The notes under the pieces are model-generated. The model did not search any database. It was not told where the DNA came from and saw only the letters and a program-made list of their open reading frames with translations. Of a DNA stretch of 60,757 nucleotides, positions 8,193-16,724 are shown piece by piece. The translations under genes were made by a program, and so were the position numbers. The stretch lies in contig CAZFSS010000024.1 of NCBI GenBank assembly GCA_964521715.1, positions 1-60,757 of the forward strand. Direction: 5' to 3'. Source of the DNA: DAOVRD01 sp964521715 (GTDB lineage Bacteria; Planctomycetota; Brocadiia; SM23-32). The stretch's first letter is position 1. Each line of letters opens with the position of its first letter.

Positions 8193-9616
8193 CGCTCGCC
8201 TTCGCGCCGGGTCTCTGCGTAGGCCCGCTCGCGGCCGATCTCGTGCAGGTCGTGCTCATGCCCAAGGACGTTCTCGGCCGCCTTCAGCCCCATGTCGATG
8301 TAGTGGTCGGAGCTGGTGTAAAGGAACGAGGCGTTGCGCCCGACGTTGTAGAGGTTGGAGAAACGCCGCAGGTATTCCGTGATCACGTTGACGTTCTCGG
8401 CGTAGCCCAGGCGATAGACGGGATACGCGTTCCGCAGGCGGACGGTAGTGTGGCCGATGGGCCAATCCGGCTGGATCAGCCCGATCTCGGCCAGCTGCCC
8501 GGCGGCCTCCGCAGCCAGCGCCGGGCCCTCCCGGTTCCAGCAGGCGTCGCCGTACTGGCAGAAGTACTCCAGCACCAGTCCGGTCTTGCCCGGGGGCGCC
8601 ATCTCCCTGCTCCAGTTCTTCGGCTCATGAAGCCTGCAGAAGCCGATCTCCGGCGACGGTATGTAGATCCAGTGATCCGCACTGACATGCTCGACGTCGA
8701 GCTCCAGGAAGACGATGACCATACTCCGGTAAACCAGCTCGCGCGCCGCCGCTAGGACCTCGTCCGACGGGGCCGGGCGGAGCAAGCCGACGAGCTCGTC
8801 TATCGGCATAGAGTTGACGAATTCGCAGCACCTGCGCCGCAGGAGCGCGCCGTCGGGTCCCCTGGCTGTCACCACCACAATCCTGCCGCCGTCGTGCTCG
8901 ACTTCCACGACGGCATGCTCCATCAGCAGGGCGTTAGGCTCCTTGACCGCAGCCGCCATGCCTTCGGGTATCTGGCCGAACCCGTAGCGGGGGTAGAAGA
9001 AACGCCGCACGAGCGTGTCCAGCGATCCCTTCCGAAGCACGGCGTCCCTGACGGCCTCCCGGAAGGAAAGCCCCTTGATGCGCTGGTGCGCGAAGTCGGC
9101 GGACAGCTCCGTGCACGGCACGCCCCACGTCTTCTCCGTATAGACCCGGAAGTAGACGTCGTAGAGATACCGTCCGAACCGGGACAGCGCCCACTGCTCG
9201 AACGTGTCCTCCGGCCCGTGCCCGCGCACAAGTCTTCCGACCTTCATCGCGGCGTAGTCCAGCACGGCCTTCGTAGCGCCGCCCGGCCCGAGCCCTCTCA
9301 AGGTGCTGAGAGGGCTGAGCGGGTAGTCCACAAACCGGCCGTTGAACAGGATCCGGCTCAGCCGGTCCACGACCAGCAGGTCGTCCCCGACCACCTCCTC
9401 GACGATCCGCTGGACGTCGGGCTTCTTGGTATAGAAGCGATGGCCGCCCAGGTCGAAACGGAACTCGCCGTGCTTGATCGTCCGCGAGTAGCCCCCGACG
9501 TGCGGGGCCTTCTCGTAGACGACGAATGGCACGTCCGCGTGGCCCTGGAGGCGGTAGGCGGCCGACAGTCCGGCCACGCCTGCCCCGACGATGACGATGA
9601 GTTCCGGCTCAGCCAT
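8189..9616 (-). CDS. FAD-dependent amine oxidoreductase / UDP-galactopyranose mutase-like flavoprotein
   Basis: 475 residues from ATG 9616, which has GGAAAAGAGG just upstream; the longer ORF start at 9721 adds only low-complexity residues. The N-terminal dinucleotide fold IVGAGVAGLSAAYRL with acidic strand end (VVYEKAP), the GGYSRTI and DLGGHRFYTKKPDV blocks, and the C-terminal NVITEYLRRFSNLYNVGRNA region match proteins annotated as UGM-like or protoporphyrinogen-oxidase-like oxidoreductases found in polysaccharide loci. It overlaps the deacetylase by eight bases and the GT87 gene by four. A role in making or modifying a sugar nucleotide or lipid-linked sugar is inferred from these neighbours. 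Confidence 0.85.
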   Translation of the reverse strand: MAEPELIVIVGAGVAGLSAAYRLQGHADVPFVVYEKAPHVGGYSRTIKHGEFRFDLGGHRFYTKKPDVQRIVEEVVGDDLLVVDRLSRILFNGRFVDYPLSPLSTLRGLGPGGATKAVLDYAAMKVGRLVRGHGPEDTFEQWALSRFGRYLYDVYFRVYTEKTWGVPCTELSADFAHQRIKGLSFREAVRDAVLRKGSLDTLVRRFFYPRYGFGQIPEGMAAAVKEPNALLMEHAVVEVEHDGGRIVVVTARGPDGALLRRRCCEFVNSMPIDELVGLLRPAPSDEVLAAARELVYRSMVIVFLELDVEHVSADHWIYIPSPEIGFCRLHEPKNWSREMAPPGKTGLVLEYFCQYGDACWNREGPALAAEAAGQLAEIGLIQPDWPIGHTTVRLRNAYPVYRLGYAENVNVITEYLRRFSNLYNVGRNASFLYTSSDHYIDMGLKAAENVLGHEHDLHEIGRERAYAETRREGER

Positions 9617-10406
9617 CTGGCCTCTTTTCCTGGGCGGTCTCGCCCCGATCGGAGCAGAAAGTGCCGAGCATCTCGCGACAGGTGATGAACTGCGCGTCCA
9701 GTCTCTCCAGCGCCTCCTCAAGTATCCGCCAGGCCGCCTCTCCGCAGTTACGCGTCAGCACCCGCCGCAGCGGCAGCGGAAGGCACGACGCCGTCTCCGC
9801 CGGCAGGAACTCGTGCAGGTGCAGGTAGATCAGCGACGCAGAGGGCGGCAGAAGGCTCCGCCCGGCCGGCGCAAGCAGCCGCAGCCACGTCAGGGACAAC
9901 GGCAGCATGCCGGCCCCCATCGCCGACGTGGGGAACTCATACGTCGAGTCCCGCGCAAAGGGGCACAACAGGCTGTGCAGACGGCCGTTCCCGGGCCCGG
10001 GCAAGACGCTGCCCAAGGAGGCGTCGTACCGGTAGCCCGCCCTCCTGACGCGAGCGAAGAAGCTCCCGCAGCGCCGGAAGAACGGCGCGCGGAACCCTTC
10101 CACGCTGCCCGCCACTTCGGCCAGCCGCTCGCGCGACTCCTTGAGTTCCCGGTCGGCTTCCGCCTCGTCGAGCGTGTCCAGCAAGCGATGGCTGCATCCG
10201 TGCGAAGCCACTTCGTTGCCCTCGCGCATGGCGGCTACTGGTTCCGAGGACTCGTCCACAAGGTTGCTGACGACGAAGAAAGTCGCTCGCATGTCGCGCT
10301 CTTCCAGGAATCGCAGGAACCGCGGCGTCACTTCGCGGAACGCCCGGGCGCCTTTGACGCCCCAGTCGGGCTCGACATCCACTGTCAGCGCGATGCGATT
10401 CCTCAT
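9609..10406 (-). CDS. polysaccharide deacetylase (NodB domain)
   Basis: 265 residues. NodB homology motifs are visible: motif 1 DVEPD at residues 10-14, motif 2 SHGCSH with the two metal-binding histidines, and motif 3 GFRAPFFRRCGSF. No signal peptide, so it is likely cytosolic or membrane-peripheral and acts on lipid-linked or short glycans (CE4 family N- or O-deacetylase). First gene of the operon that continues with the flavoprotein and GT87 genes through overlapping starts and stops; together they look like a small glycan or glycolipid pathway. Confidence 0.88.
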   Translation of the reverse strand: MRNRIALTVDVEPDWGVKGARAFREVTPRFLRFLEERDMRATFFVVSNLVDESSEPVAAMREGNEVASHGCSHRLLDTLDEAEADRELKESRERLAEVAGSVEGFRAPFFRRCGSFFARVRRAGYRYDASLGSVLPGPGNGRLHSLLCPFARDSTYEFPTSAMGAGMLPLSLTWLRLLAPAGRSLLPPSASLIYLHLHEFLPAETASCLPLPLRRVLTRNCGEAAWRILEEALERLDAQFITCREMLGTFCSDRGETAQEKRPDG

Positions 10407-10492
10407 GTCGCTCCCGCGGACCGGCGGGGCACGCCCTCACCCGGCCCGATTATGTCAGATGAGCCGGCCGCATTGCAAACCGGGCCTTCTCA

Positions 10493-10522
10493 TTGCGGCC
10501 CTGGCGCGGGCCGTTCTATAAT
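10493..10522 (+). promoter_or_regulatory. candidate sigma-70 promoter for aroA
   Basis: TTGCGG (10493-10498), an 18-bp spacer, and a perfect TATAAT (10517-10522), about 75 bp before the aroA start and just past the divergent deacetylase gene. Confidence 0.55.
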
Positions 10523-10595
10523 CAGCCCGCAGGCGCGAGCCGGGCCTTCGCCGCCCGAGAAGCAGGCATTACCCCATCTCGAAGCCGCGGGATCC

Positions 10596-11876
10596 ATGGA
10601 ACTGAGAGTCCGACCCGGTCCGCTGTCGGGGTCCGTCCAGATCCCCGGCAGCAAGTCGCACACGATTCGCGGGCTGATCATCGGCAGCCTGGCTGAGGGC
10701 CGGTCGCTGCTCCGCGCGCCCCTTCAGTCCAGCGACACGCAGAGCTGCGTGCATGTCTGCCGCGCGCTCGGAGCGACGGTGGACGCCGCCGACCCGGACG
10801 CCTGGCAGATAGACGGGACCGCCGGGCCTCCGCGCGCCGCAGCCGGCACGGTCGACGTGGGCAACTCCGGCACTACGCTCTTCCTGGCAATGACGGCGGC
10901 CGCATTGGCGGACGGCACGAGCCGGTTCACGGGGGACGAGCAGATACGCCGCCGCTCCGCCGGGCCGCTGCTTGCCGCGCTGCGCTCGCTCGGCGCCACG
11001 GCCTACTCGGTCGACGGGAGCGGTTGCGCGCCGCTGGTAGTCGGCGGCGGCCTGCGCGGCGGGCGCGTCTCCATCGAGTGTCCCACGAGCCAGTACCTGT
11101 CCAGCCTCCTCATCGGCTGTCCGCTCGCCAGGGGCGACAGCATCGTTCAAGTCCCTCTGCTCAATGAGAGGCCGTACGTCGAGATGACGCTCGGCTGGAT
11201 CGACCGGATGGGCATTGAGTGCGCTCGCAGCGGGGACTTCAGCCGGTTCGAGATACCGGGCGGGCAGCGTTACGCGAGCTTCGACGAGGTCGTGCCGGGG
11301 GACTTCTCCAGCGCCACGTTCTTCCTTGTCGCGGCGGCGGTCACGGGCTCCCGTTTGTTCCTGTCGGGCCTGGACATGGAGGATTTCCAGGGAGACAAGG
11401 CGGTGGTCGGCATGCTGGAGCGGATGGGATGCAGCCATGAGGTCACGGAGGACGGCATCCGGTTTGAGGGGCCGCCCGAACTGCAGGGCGGCACGTTCGA
11501 CCTAAACGCGACGCCGGATGCCATCCCGGCCATGGCCGTGGCCGGCTGCGTGGCCGGCGGCGAGACGCGGCTGCTGAACGTCCCCCAGGCCCGCGCAAAG
11601 GAGTCCGACCGCCTGGCCGTGATGGCCCGTGAACTGCGCAAGCTGGGGGGGCAAGTGGAGGAACTGCCCGACGGCCTGATCCTTCACAACAGCCACCTGC
11701 GCGGCGCGGCGACGGACGGCCACAGCGACCACCGCGTCGTCATGGCTCTGGCGCTGGCCGGGCTCGTCGCGGAAGGCCAGACCACCGTGACGACGGCCGA
11801 GGCCGTGTCGGTGACCTTCCCCGACTTCGTTGAGCTGATGCGGCGCGTCGGGGCGCAGATGGACGCCGCCCCTTAG
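10596..11876 (+). CDS. aroA: 3-phosphoshikimate 1-carboxyvinyltransferase (EPSP synthase)
   Basis: 426 residues; transfers enolpyruvyl from PEP to shikimate-3-phosphate in chorismate synthesis. The N-terminal substrate motif PGSKSHTIRGLI holds Lys20, Ser21 and Arg25; VGNSGTTLFLAM is the glycine-rich loop; VPGDFSSATFFLVAAA carries the catalytic Asp; ARAKESDRLAVMA the Glu and Arg of the PEP site; ATDGHSDHRVVMAL the C-terminal loop. Full length for the family. ATG 10596 is chosen because the protein aligns with family members from the MELRVRPG start; the long upstream extension of the reading frame is antisense to the deacetylase. Single gene. Confidence 0.97.
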   Translation: MELRVRPGPLSGSVQIPGSKSHTIRGLIIGSLAEGRSLLRAPLQSSDTQSCVHVCRALGATVDAADPDAWQIDGTAGPPRAAAGTVDVGNSGTTLFLAMTAAALADGTSRFTGDEQIRRRSAGPLLAALRSLGATAYSVDGSGCAPLVVGGGLRGGRVSIECPTSQYLSSLLIGCPLARGDSIVQVPLLNERPYVEMTLGWIDRMGIECARSGDFSRFEIPGGQRYASFDEVVPGDFSSATFFLVAAAVTGSRLFLSGLDMEDFQGDKAVVGMLERMGCSHEVTEDGIRFEGPPELQGGTFDLNATPDAIPAMAVAGCVAGGETRLLNVPQARAKESDRLAVMARELRKLGGQVEELPDGLILHNSHLRGAATDGHSDHRVVMALALAGLVAEGQTTVTTAEAVSVTFPDFVELMRRVGAQMDAAP

Positions 11877-11881
11877 TCGAG

Positions 11882-12062
11882 CTTCAGTGCCGAAGTTGCT
11901 GGTTGGCGGGTCGGGCTGGTATTGTGGGCATCCCACGGGGCCATTGTGCGCGCCCCCGTGCCGCCAAGTCCGATTCGCTTGCGTAGGGGCACGGCGCGCC
12001 GTGCCCCTACCCCACGGAGCCGAGACGAGCCCACGCGGGCGAGTTCGGTGCTGAAGGTCCCC
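11882..12062. repeat. palindromic interspersed element, copy A
   Basis: A perfect 28-bp palindrome at 11983-12010 (half site GTAGGGGCACGGCG followed by its reverse complement) sits in the middle of an imperfect inverted repeat: CTTCAGTGCCGAAG at about 11883-11896 pairs with TTCGGTGCTGAAG at about 12044-12056. The same 28-bp palindrome recurs at 49723-49750 with similar outer arms. MITE-like or REP-like; no transposase is present. It fills the gap between aroA and the MFS promoter. Confidence 0.75.
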
Positions 12063-12120
12063 TAGAGCGCCTGCCAGGACCCCCGCTGCTTCGGCCCGCT
12101 GCAACGCTGGGCTGGGTCCT

Positions 12121-12149
12121 TTGCCGGTGCGGCGGGCGGGAGGTATAAT
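12121..12149 (+). promoter_or_regulatory. sigma-70 type promoter for the MFS transporter
   Basis: TTGCCG (12121-12126), 17-bp spacer, perfect TATAAT (12144-12149). The transcript would start near 12156 and carry a leader of about 95 bases. Confidence 0.6.
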
Positions 12150-12159
12150 GCGGGCTAAC

Positions 12160-12235
12160 CGATGCTGCCGCGGGTCCGCATCGCACCCCGAGCTCTGTCG
12201 CGCTTGCCCAAAGGCGCCGACAGGGCGGTTTTTTT
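12160..12235 (+). terminator. structured leader with terminator-like hairpin and T-run (possible attenuator)
   Basis: Between promoter and gene lie two inverted repeats: CGATGC (12160-12165) with GCATCG (12178-12183), and TGTCGCGC (12196-12203) with GCGCCGACA (12214-12222, one bulge), the second followed by GGGCGG and seven T residues (12229-12235), fifteen bases before the GTG start. This looks like an intrinsic terminator placed in a 5' leader, which would attenuate transcription of the transporter. It does not match a riboswitch class known to me. Confidence 0.45.
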
Positions 12236-12250
12236 GCGGGAGAGTCCGGC

Positions 12251-13501
12251 GTGGCCCTCTCGACGTCCCGCTGGAACGTCATCTGCCATCTGATCGACGG
12301 CATCTTCTTCAGCGCGGCGCTCGTCGTGCTCAGTACGGAGATCATGATCCCGCAGATGATCACCGAGCTGAGCGATTCCGCCCTGCTGGTGGGGTTGGTG
12401 CCGCTGATCCTGTCGTTCGGCGTGCTGGTGCCCCAGACGTTCTACGCGAAGCGCGTCGAGGGACTCGCCTACAAGAAGTGGCAGGTGGTTCTGTGCGCTT
12501 CTTTGCAGCGTGTGGGCTGGCTCGTCTTTCTGCTGTCGCTCTACGTTCACTGGGGCAGCCCGTTCACGCTGGTGGCCTTCTTCGCCGCTCTGGCGGTGAA
12601 CAGCTTCGGATCCGGGCTCGTCATCCCGATATGGACGGACTGGTACGCCAAGACCGTGCCCGAAAGCATGTGGGGGAGGCTCCTGGGGGCCAGGCGCGCG
12701 ATCCCCGCCGTTCTGGGGCTCCCCCTGGGGCTGTTGATGCAGCGGATCATCAACGCCTATCCCGCTCCGCAGCGGTACCAGATACTGGTCATCATCGGCG
12801 TGACCTTCCACGCCCTGTCGCTGCTGTTCGTCATGCTGGTTCGTGAGGACCGTCACGAAGGCCTGCCGACCCAGGAGGGGACGAGTTGGCGGAGCTACTT
12901 CAGGGACCTGGCGGCAATCCTCTTCCGGCGCCGCGACTTCAGGAGGTTCATGGTAGCCTCCCTGCTGGCGACGCTCCCGATTACCATGATGGCGGCTTTC
13001 CTTACCAAGTACGGCCTTACGTACCCGGGGGTCGCCCAGGACGTGACGGGGACGTTCACCATGTTCTTCTGGGGTTCGGTTGCCGTGGGCTCCCTCGCCG
13101 GCGGGCTGATGAGCGACAGGCAAGGCGTCATAGTGCCGTTCCGGATCTTCCCGCTGGTGCTGGTAGGGGCGTCCGCGGCCGCCTTCCTGTCGTGGCATCC
13201 GGCAGTGGTCTGCGCGGCGTTCAGCCTGCTCGGGTTTGCCTTCGGCGCTCGCATCGTCGTCATGATGCCGGCCGTGTTCCGCTTCTCGGGTCCGCACCGG
13301 CGGCCCAGCTACATGGCGGTCGCGTTCACCTTCCTGGGCCTGGCTGACGCGACGGCGCCTCCGCTGCTCGGCCTCGCCATAGATGCCAGGGCCCTGAGCT
13401 TCCCCCACGTCTTCGTGCTGTGCGGCCTTCTGGCCGCCGCCGGGTGGCTGCTGTTCTTGCGGATGCCGGCCCCGCAGCCGGCCTCTTCCGCCGGCGCGTA
13501 A
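12251..13501 (+). CDS. MFS transporter
   Basis: 416 residues with about twelve hydrophobic segments in two halves and a central loop rich in charged residues (REDRHEGLPTQEG). The segment GSVAVGSLAGGLMSDRQGV in the second half is the MFS loop motif (G-x-x-x-D-R). Substrate unknown; the N-terminal segment lacks features of a particular subfamily. GTG 12251 is preceded by GGGAGAG. Monocistronic, with its own promoter and structured leader, and followed at 13513 by a new promoter. Confidence 0.85.
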   Translation: MALSTSRWNVICHLIDGIFFSAALVVLSTEIMIPQMITELSDSALLVGLVPLILSFGVLVPQTFYAKRVEGLAYKKWQVVLCASLQRVGWLVFLLSLYVHWGSPFTLVAFFAALAVNSFGSGLVIPIWTDWYAKTVPESMWGRLLGARRAIPAVLGLPLGLLMQRIINAYPAPQRYQILVIIGVTFHALSLLFVMLVREDRHEGLPTQEGTSWRSYFRDLAAILFRRRDFRRFMVASLLATLPITMMAAFLTKYGLTYPGVAQDVTGTFTMFFWGSVAVGSLAGGLMSDRQGVIVPFRIFPLVLVGASAAAFLSWHPAVVCAAFSLLGFAFGARIVVMMPAVFRFSGPHRRPSYMAVAFTFLGLADATAPPLLGLAIDARALSFPHVFVLCGLLAAAGWLLFLRMPAPQPASSAGA

Positions 13502-13512
13502 GCGGCTGCGTT

Positions 13513-13541
13513 TTGACTCGCCGGCCCTGTCGTGCTAGAAT
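13513..13541 (+). promoter_or_regulatory. sigma-70 type promoter for the RraA-like gene
   Basis: TTGACT (13513-13518), 17-bp spacer, TAGAAT (13536-13541): the best promoter match on the plus strand. About 85 bp before the start codon. Confidence 0.65.
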
Positions 13542-13625
13542 CCCGCCCGTTGGGTCGCTGGCGCCGCAGGGGGCCAGGACGGGGTCCGCAGGTGGTGCCG
13601 GGTTCGCAGAAGGGAGCCTGAGGGC

Positions 13626-14354
13626 ATGAAGGCAGATGAACGCGCAGCGTTGCTGAAACGATGCAAAGGCATCCGTGTGACGGACTGGCATGACGCGATG
13701 GATACGCTGGGGCTGTTTGACCGGGGCCTGATGGTCCCGGAGATCCGCCCGCTGTGGCGCGACATCGAGGAGTTCGCCCACTGCATACTTGGCTTCGCGT
13801 TCACGCTTCGCTATGTGCCATCCAGCCGCACGATCGTCGCGCGCGATGTGGCAGACTTCCAGAAGCAGGAAGGACAGTGGTACGGCAAGGAGCCGAGGTG
13901 GGGGGAGCAGATACAGCCCGGCGACGTCCTTGTCATCGACGGCACGAACACGAAGGACACCGGCTATGTCGGCTCGATGAATTCGATGACGTGGCTCGCG
14001 CGGGGCGCCGTGGGAATCGTGACCAACAACGGCGTGCGCGACACGGACGAGCTGATCAAGCAGAAGGTGCCCGTCTACTGCAACGGATTCTCGCGCGGCA
14101 TCATTCCGGGGCGGGTGGAGCTCGACTCCTATGGGCAGCCGATCGAATGCGGGGGCGTCTACGTGCGCCCGGCCGACCTCGTGGTGGCGGACGGCGACGG
14201 CGTCATGGTGATCCCGGCCGAACGGATCGAGGACGCCCTGGCTATCGCAAAGAGGATACAAGACGGCGACCAGAAGAGCCGCGCCTCGCTCTACAAGCGG
14301 CTCGGCATTCCTTCCGACTTCACGCTTGGGGAGGCCGCCGAGCCGGGGGATTGA
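13626..14354 (+). CDS. RraA-like / HMG-CHA aldolase family protein
   Basis: 242 residues of the RraA fold. The central block ARGAVGIVTNNGVRDTDEL carries the Arg-Asp pair that, in 4-hydroxy-4-methyl-2-oxoglutarate aldolases, binds substrate and metal; GDVLVIDGTNTKDTGYVGSM precedes it and ADLVVADGDGVMVIP follows. Homologues include ring-cleavage aldolases and the RNase E regulator RraA; older annotations call these demethylmenaquinone methyltransferases, which is wrong. A class II aldolase or oxaloacetate decarboxylase activity is most likely (inference). Good Shine-Dalgarno (GGGAGCC) upstream of ATG. Single gene. Confidence 0.85.
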   Translation: MKADERAALLKRCKGIRVTDWHDAMDTLGLFDRGLMVPEIRPLWRDIEEFAHCILGFAFTLRYVPSSRTIVARDVADFQKQEGQWYGKEPRWGEQIQPGDVLVIDGTNTKDTGYVGSMNSMTWLARGAVGIVTNNGVRDTDELIKQKVPVYCNGFSRGIIPGRVELDSYGQPIECGGVYVRPADLVVADGDGVMVIPAERIEDALAIAKRIQDGDQKSRASLYKRLGIPSDFTLGEAAEPGD

Positions 14355-14410
14355 GGGAGCAGGCGCGTGACCGCGCTCCGCTGACCCGTCGCCGCGCGCC
14401 GTCCGGCGTG

Positions 14411-16633
14411 CTACTTCCCGCCCAGCGCCGAGAGCGAGCCGACCAGATACGTGACCGAGCCCTGGTAGGTCAGCGACGGTTCGGTCAGCTCCCAGCACGT
14501 CCAGTCGGGCCGCCACGCCTTGGCCGGGTAGAGGGAGATCCCCGGGCAGTTGGCGGAGGTCGGGCCGCCCGGCATGTAGCCCGGCGGCATCGGCAGGCCG
14601 GGACCCAGCGGGCCGAACATCGCGTGGTAAATGGGCCCCAGGGGCGGCTCCCCGTAGCCGGTCACCATGCACTGCGTGACCGCGTTCCTGCCCAACAGCC
14701 AGTGCAGCGTGTCGCGCGCCGCTTCGACGTAGGCCGGGTCCGGTGCGAACCGGTTCACCATGAGCAGATGCGCTCCGCTCTTCGCGATGCAATGGCCGTT
14801 GGAGCCCCAGCTGAACACCACGCCCTCGATCATCGGCGCGTTGTACGCCTGGGCTCGCGCGGCGGCGACGACGGCGTCGGCGTAGGTCTTGTAGTAGTTG
14901 CGCAGCCTGGCTTGAAGCTCCTTGTCGACCTCGGGCCGCTCGCTCAGGCAGTAAGTGGCCAGCCCGCCGTCAAAGACGCCGTAGTTGATGTCCCCCATCC
15001 AGCCATCGAGGATGCCGGGCGCCAAGCGTTTGACCACGTCGTGCGCATCCTCGCGCCCCGTGGCTTCGAAGAGCAGGGCGGCCGCCGCAAAGAGGTGTTT
15101 CTCGTCGACGTTGCTTGCAGTGAGCAGATACCTCCAGGACAGCAGGGCGTCCTGGAGGCATGCCTCGGCGAACTCGCGCTCCTGGGGCACGTCCTTGTAG
15201 ACGATGTAGGCGTGGGCCAGGTCGGCGACGAGGGCGCACGCTGCCTCGTCCGTCGTGTCGCTCAGGCCGTGCGGCGTGTCGTAGAAGTCCACGCCCTCCG
15301 CGCCCTGCCCCATCCCCTCGTGGACCCGGTCGTAGACCTGGCCGGCCCTCGGACCTTCGCGGATCAGCATCTTGCGCACCCAGTCCAGCTCGTACTTGAT
15401 CTCGTCGAGCAGATCGGGGACCCCGTTGCCGCTCTCAGGCAAATTGAGCTGGCCATCGGTGAACTTGCCCGGGTTGTGCTCGTACAGGCTCAGCAGCATG
15501 AAGATGGGCTGTATGGTCCAGGGGGCGTAGCAATTCATGTCGCCTGCGTCGTGCCAGCCGCCGCGGCAGTCGCGGATCTTGCCCTCCTTGTCGAGGATCG
15601 CTTCGTTCGAGACGTGGCAGGCCCGGTGCGCGTACGGGCCGGCGTTCTCCGGCTTCAGTTCGATGCCGCAGCGCTGGAAGAACCAGAACCTGGCCACGTC
15701 GTAGAAGAGCTGGTCGTAGATGTCGCCCGCAATGCGGAACGGAACGGACCGCCCGGGCCCTTCCACCTCGACGATGTACGCGCCGGGCGTCTTCAGCTCG
15801 GTGAAATCCGCGTCGTAGACGATGTCGCCGCTGCTCTCGTCGCGCGGGGCGTTCGGACCGCCGACAGGCGCGAGCGAGAGCGCGCCGCGCTGCACCACTT
15901 CGCCGGAGTCGGCGTTCCTCACCACGAACGGCACCTCGCCCTGCAGCACCGCAGGCGCGGTCACCTTCGCCACCTTGCGCCACTCGGGCGCGTAGCCGAC
16001 CTGGTCCACTTTGACCGGGCGGTAGACCCTTTCGGGAGCTGTGGTGCGGAAGAGGACATTGGCCAGATAGAGGGTCGTCTCGCCGCCGGGAGCCGAGCCG
16101 TTCAGGACCACCTTCTCCATGTTGTCCAGGTCGATCTTTGGGGCGGCGGCCACGAAGTCCCTGAGCGGGATCGCCACGTGTTGCCACTCCTGGCCCGGCG
16201 TCGCGTAATGCAGAAGGTCCGCCAGTGCGCCGACGGCCTCCTCCGGGCCGTCGCGGTCATTGTCGACGTCGACGATGCCGATCTCGACCTTGCCCGTGAC
16301 GCTGCCCGCGACGTCGAACTCCAGGGCGCCGTCCGGGCCGTAGTCAAGGAGGTAGAACTTCGTCCAATTGGGCATGGCAATGCCCACGTGGAAGGAGCCG
16401 CCGGGGCTGTGGGTCACGTGCAGCTTGACCGCGCGCTTGCCCTGCCAGTCCACAACGGGCAGTCCGCCTCGCGCGCTGTCCACGGTTGTCCCGCCCTGGG
16501 CGTTCACATAGCTGCCCCCGCGCGCGGCGCCGACGGGGTCCACCACCAGCGGCGTCACGCGCTCGGGCGCCGCATTCGCCGCCGCCGCCAGAACCAAAGC
16601 CGCCAGAAGAACAGCCGATCCAACTCGGTCCAT
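14411..16633 (-). CDS. secreted glycoside hydrolase family 9 enzyme (endoglucanase-like)
   Basis: 740 residues from ATG 16633, whose GGAGGG spacing is better than that of ATG 16642. A Sec signal peptide (VLLAALVLAAAANAA) is followed by a CBM-like beta domain (about 30-205), an Ig-like CelD_N domain (VDQVGYAPEWRKVAKV, about 208-300), and an (alpha/alpha)6 catalytic domain. Catalytic features: DCRGGWHDAGDMNCY with the nucleophile-activating Asp pair, and a C-terminal ELTEPSLTYQGSVTYLVG with the probable acid Glu. GH9 enzymes cleave beta-1,4-glucans or act as exo-glucosaminidases; the substrate is not certain. Suggests polysaccharide degradation outside the cell. Confidence 0.92.
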   Translation of the reverse strand: MDRVGSAVLLAALVLAAAANAAPERVTPLVVDPVGAARGGSYVNAQGGTTVDSARGGLPVVDWQGKRAVKLHVTHSPGGSFHVGIAMPNWTKFYLLDYGPDGALEFDVAGSVTGKVEIGIVDVDNDRDGPEEAVGALADLLHYATPGQEWQHVAIPLRDFVAAAPKIDLDNMEKVVLNGSAPGGETTLYLANVLFRTTAPERVYRPVKVDQVGYAPEWRKVAKVTAPAVLQGEVPFVVRNADSGEVVQRGALSLAPVGGPNAPRDESSGDIVYDADFTELKTPGAYIVEVEGPGRSVPFRIAGDIYDQLFYDVARFWFFQRCGIELKPENAGPYAHRACHVSNEAILDKEGKIRDCRGGWHDAGDMNCYAPWTIQPIFMLLSLYEHNPGKFTDGQLNLPESGNGVPDLLDEIKYELDWVRKMLIREGPRAGQVYDRVHEGMGQGAEGVDFYDTPHGLSDTTDEAACALVADLAHAYIVYKDVPQEREFAEACLQDALLSWRYLLTASNVDEKHLFAAAALLFEATGREDAHDVVKRLAPGILDGWMGDINYGVFDGGLATYCLSERPEVDKELQARLRNYYKTYADAVVAAARAQAYNAPMIEGVVFSWGSNGHCIAKSGAHLLMVNRFAPDPAYVEAARDTLHWLLGRNAVTQCMVTGYGEPPLGPIYHAMFGPLGPGLPMPPGYMPGGPTSANCPGISLYPAKAWRPDWTCWELTEPSLTYQGSVTYLVGSLSALGGK

Positions 16634-16724
16634 CGATCCCATCCCTCCTGTTGGCTCGCCCCCGCCCGGCTTCCCGCGCGTGCAAGATAACGCGCCTGCA
16701 GCGGCGGGCCGGAGCCAAGGGCCT

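Noticed and set aside
9591..10595. Long upstream extension of the aroA frame
   Set aside because: Antisense to the deacetylase gene; EPSP synthases begin at the MELRVRPG region.
13754..16690. 978-residue plus-strand ORF
   Set aside because: Covers the RraA-like and GH9 genes in the wrong frame or strand; low-complexity Arg/Ala/Gly composition, no domain.
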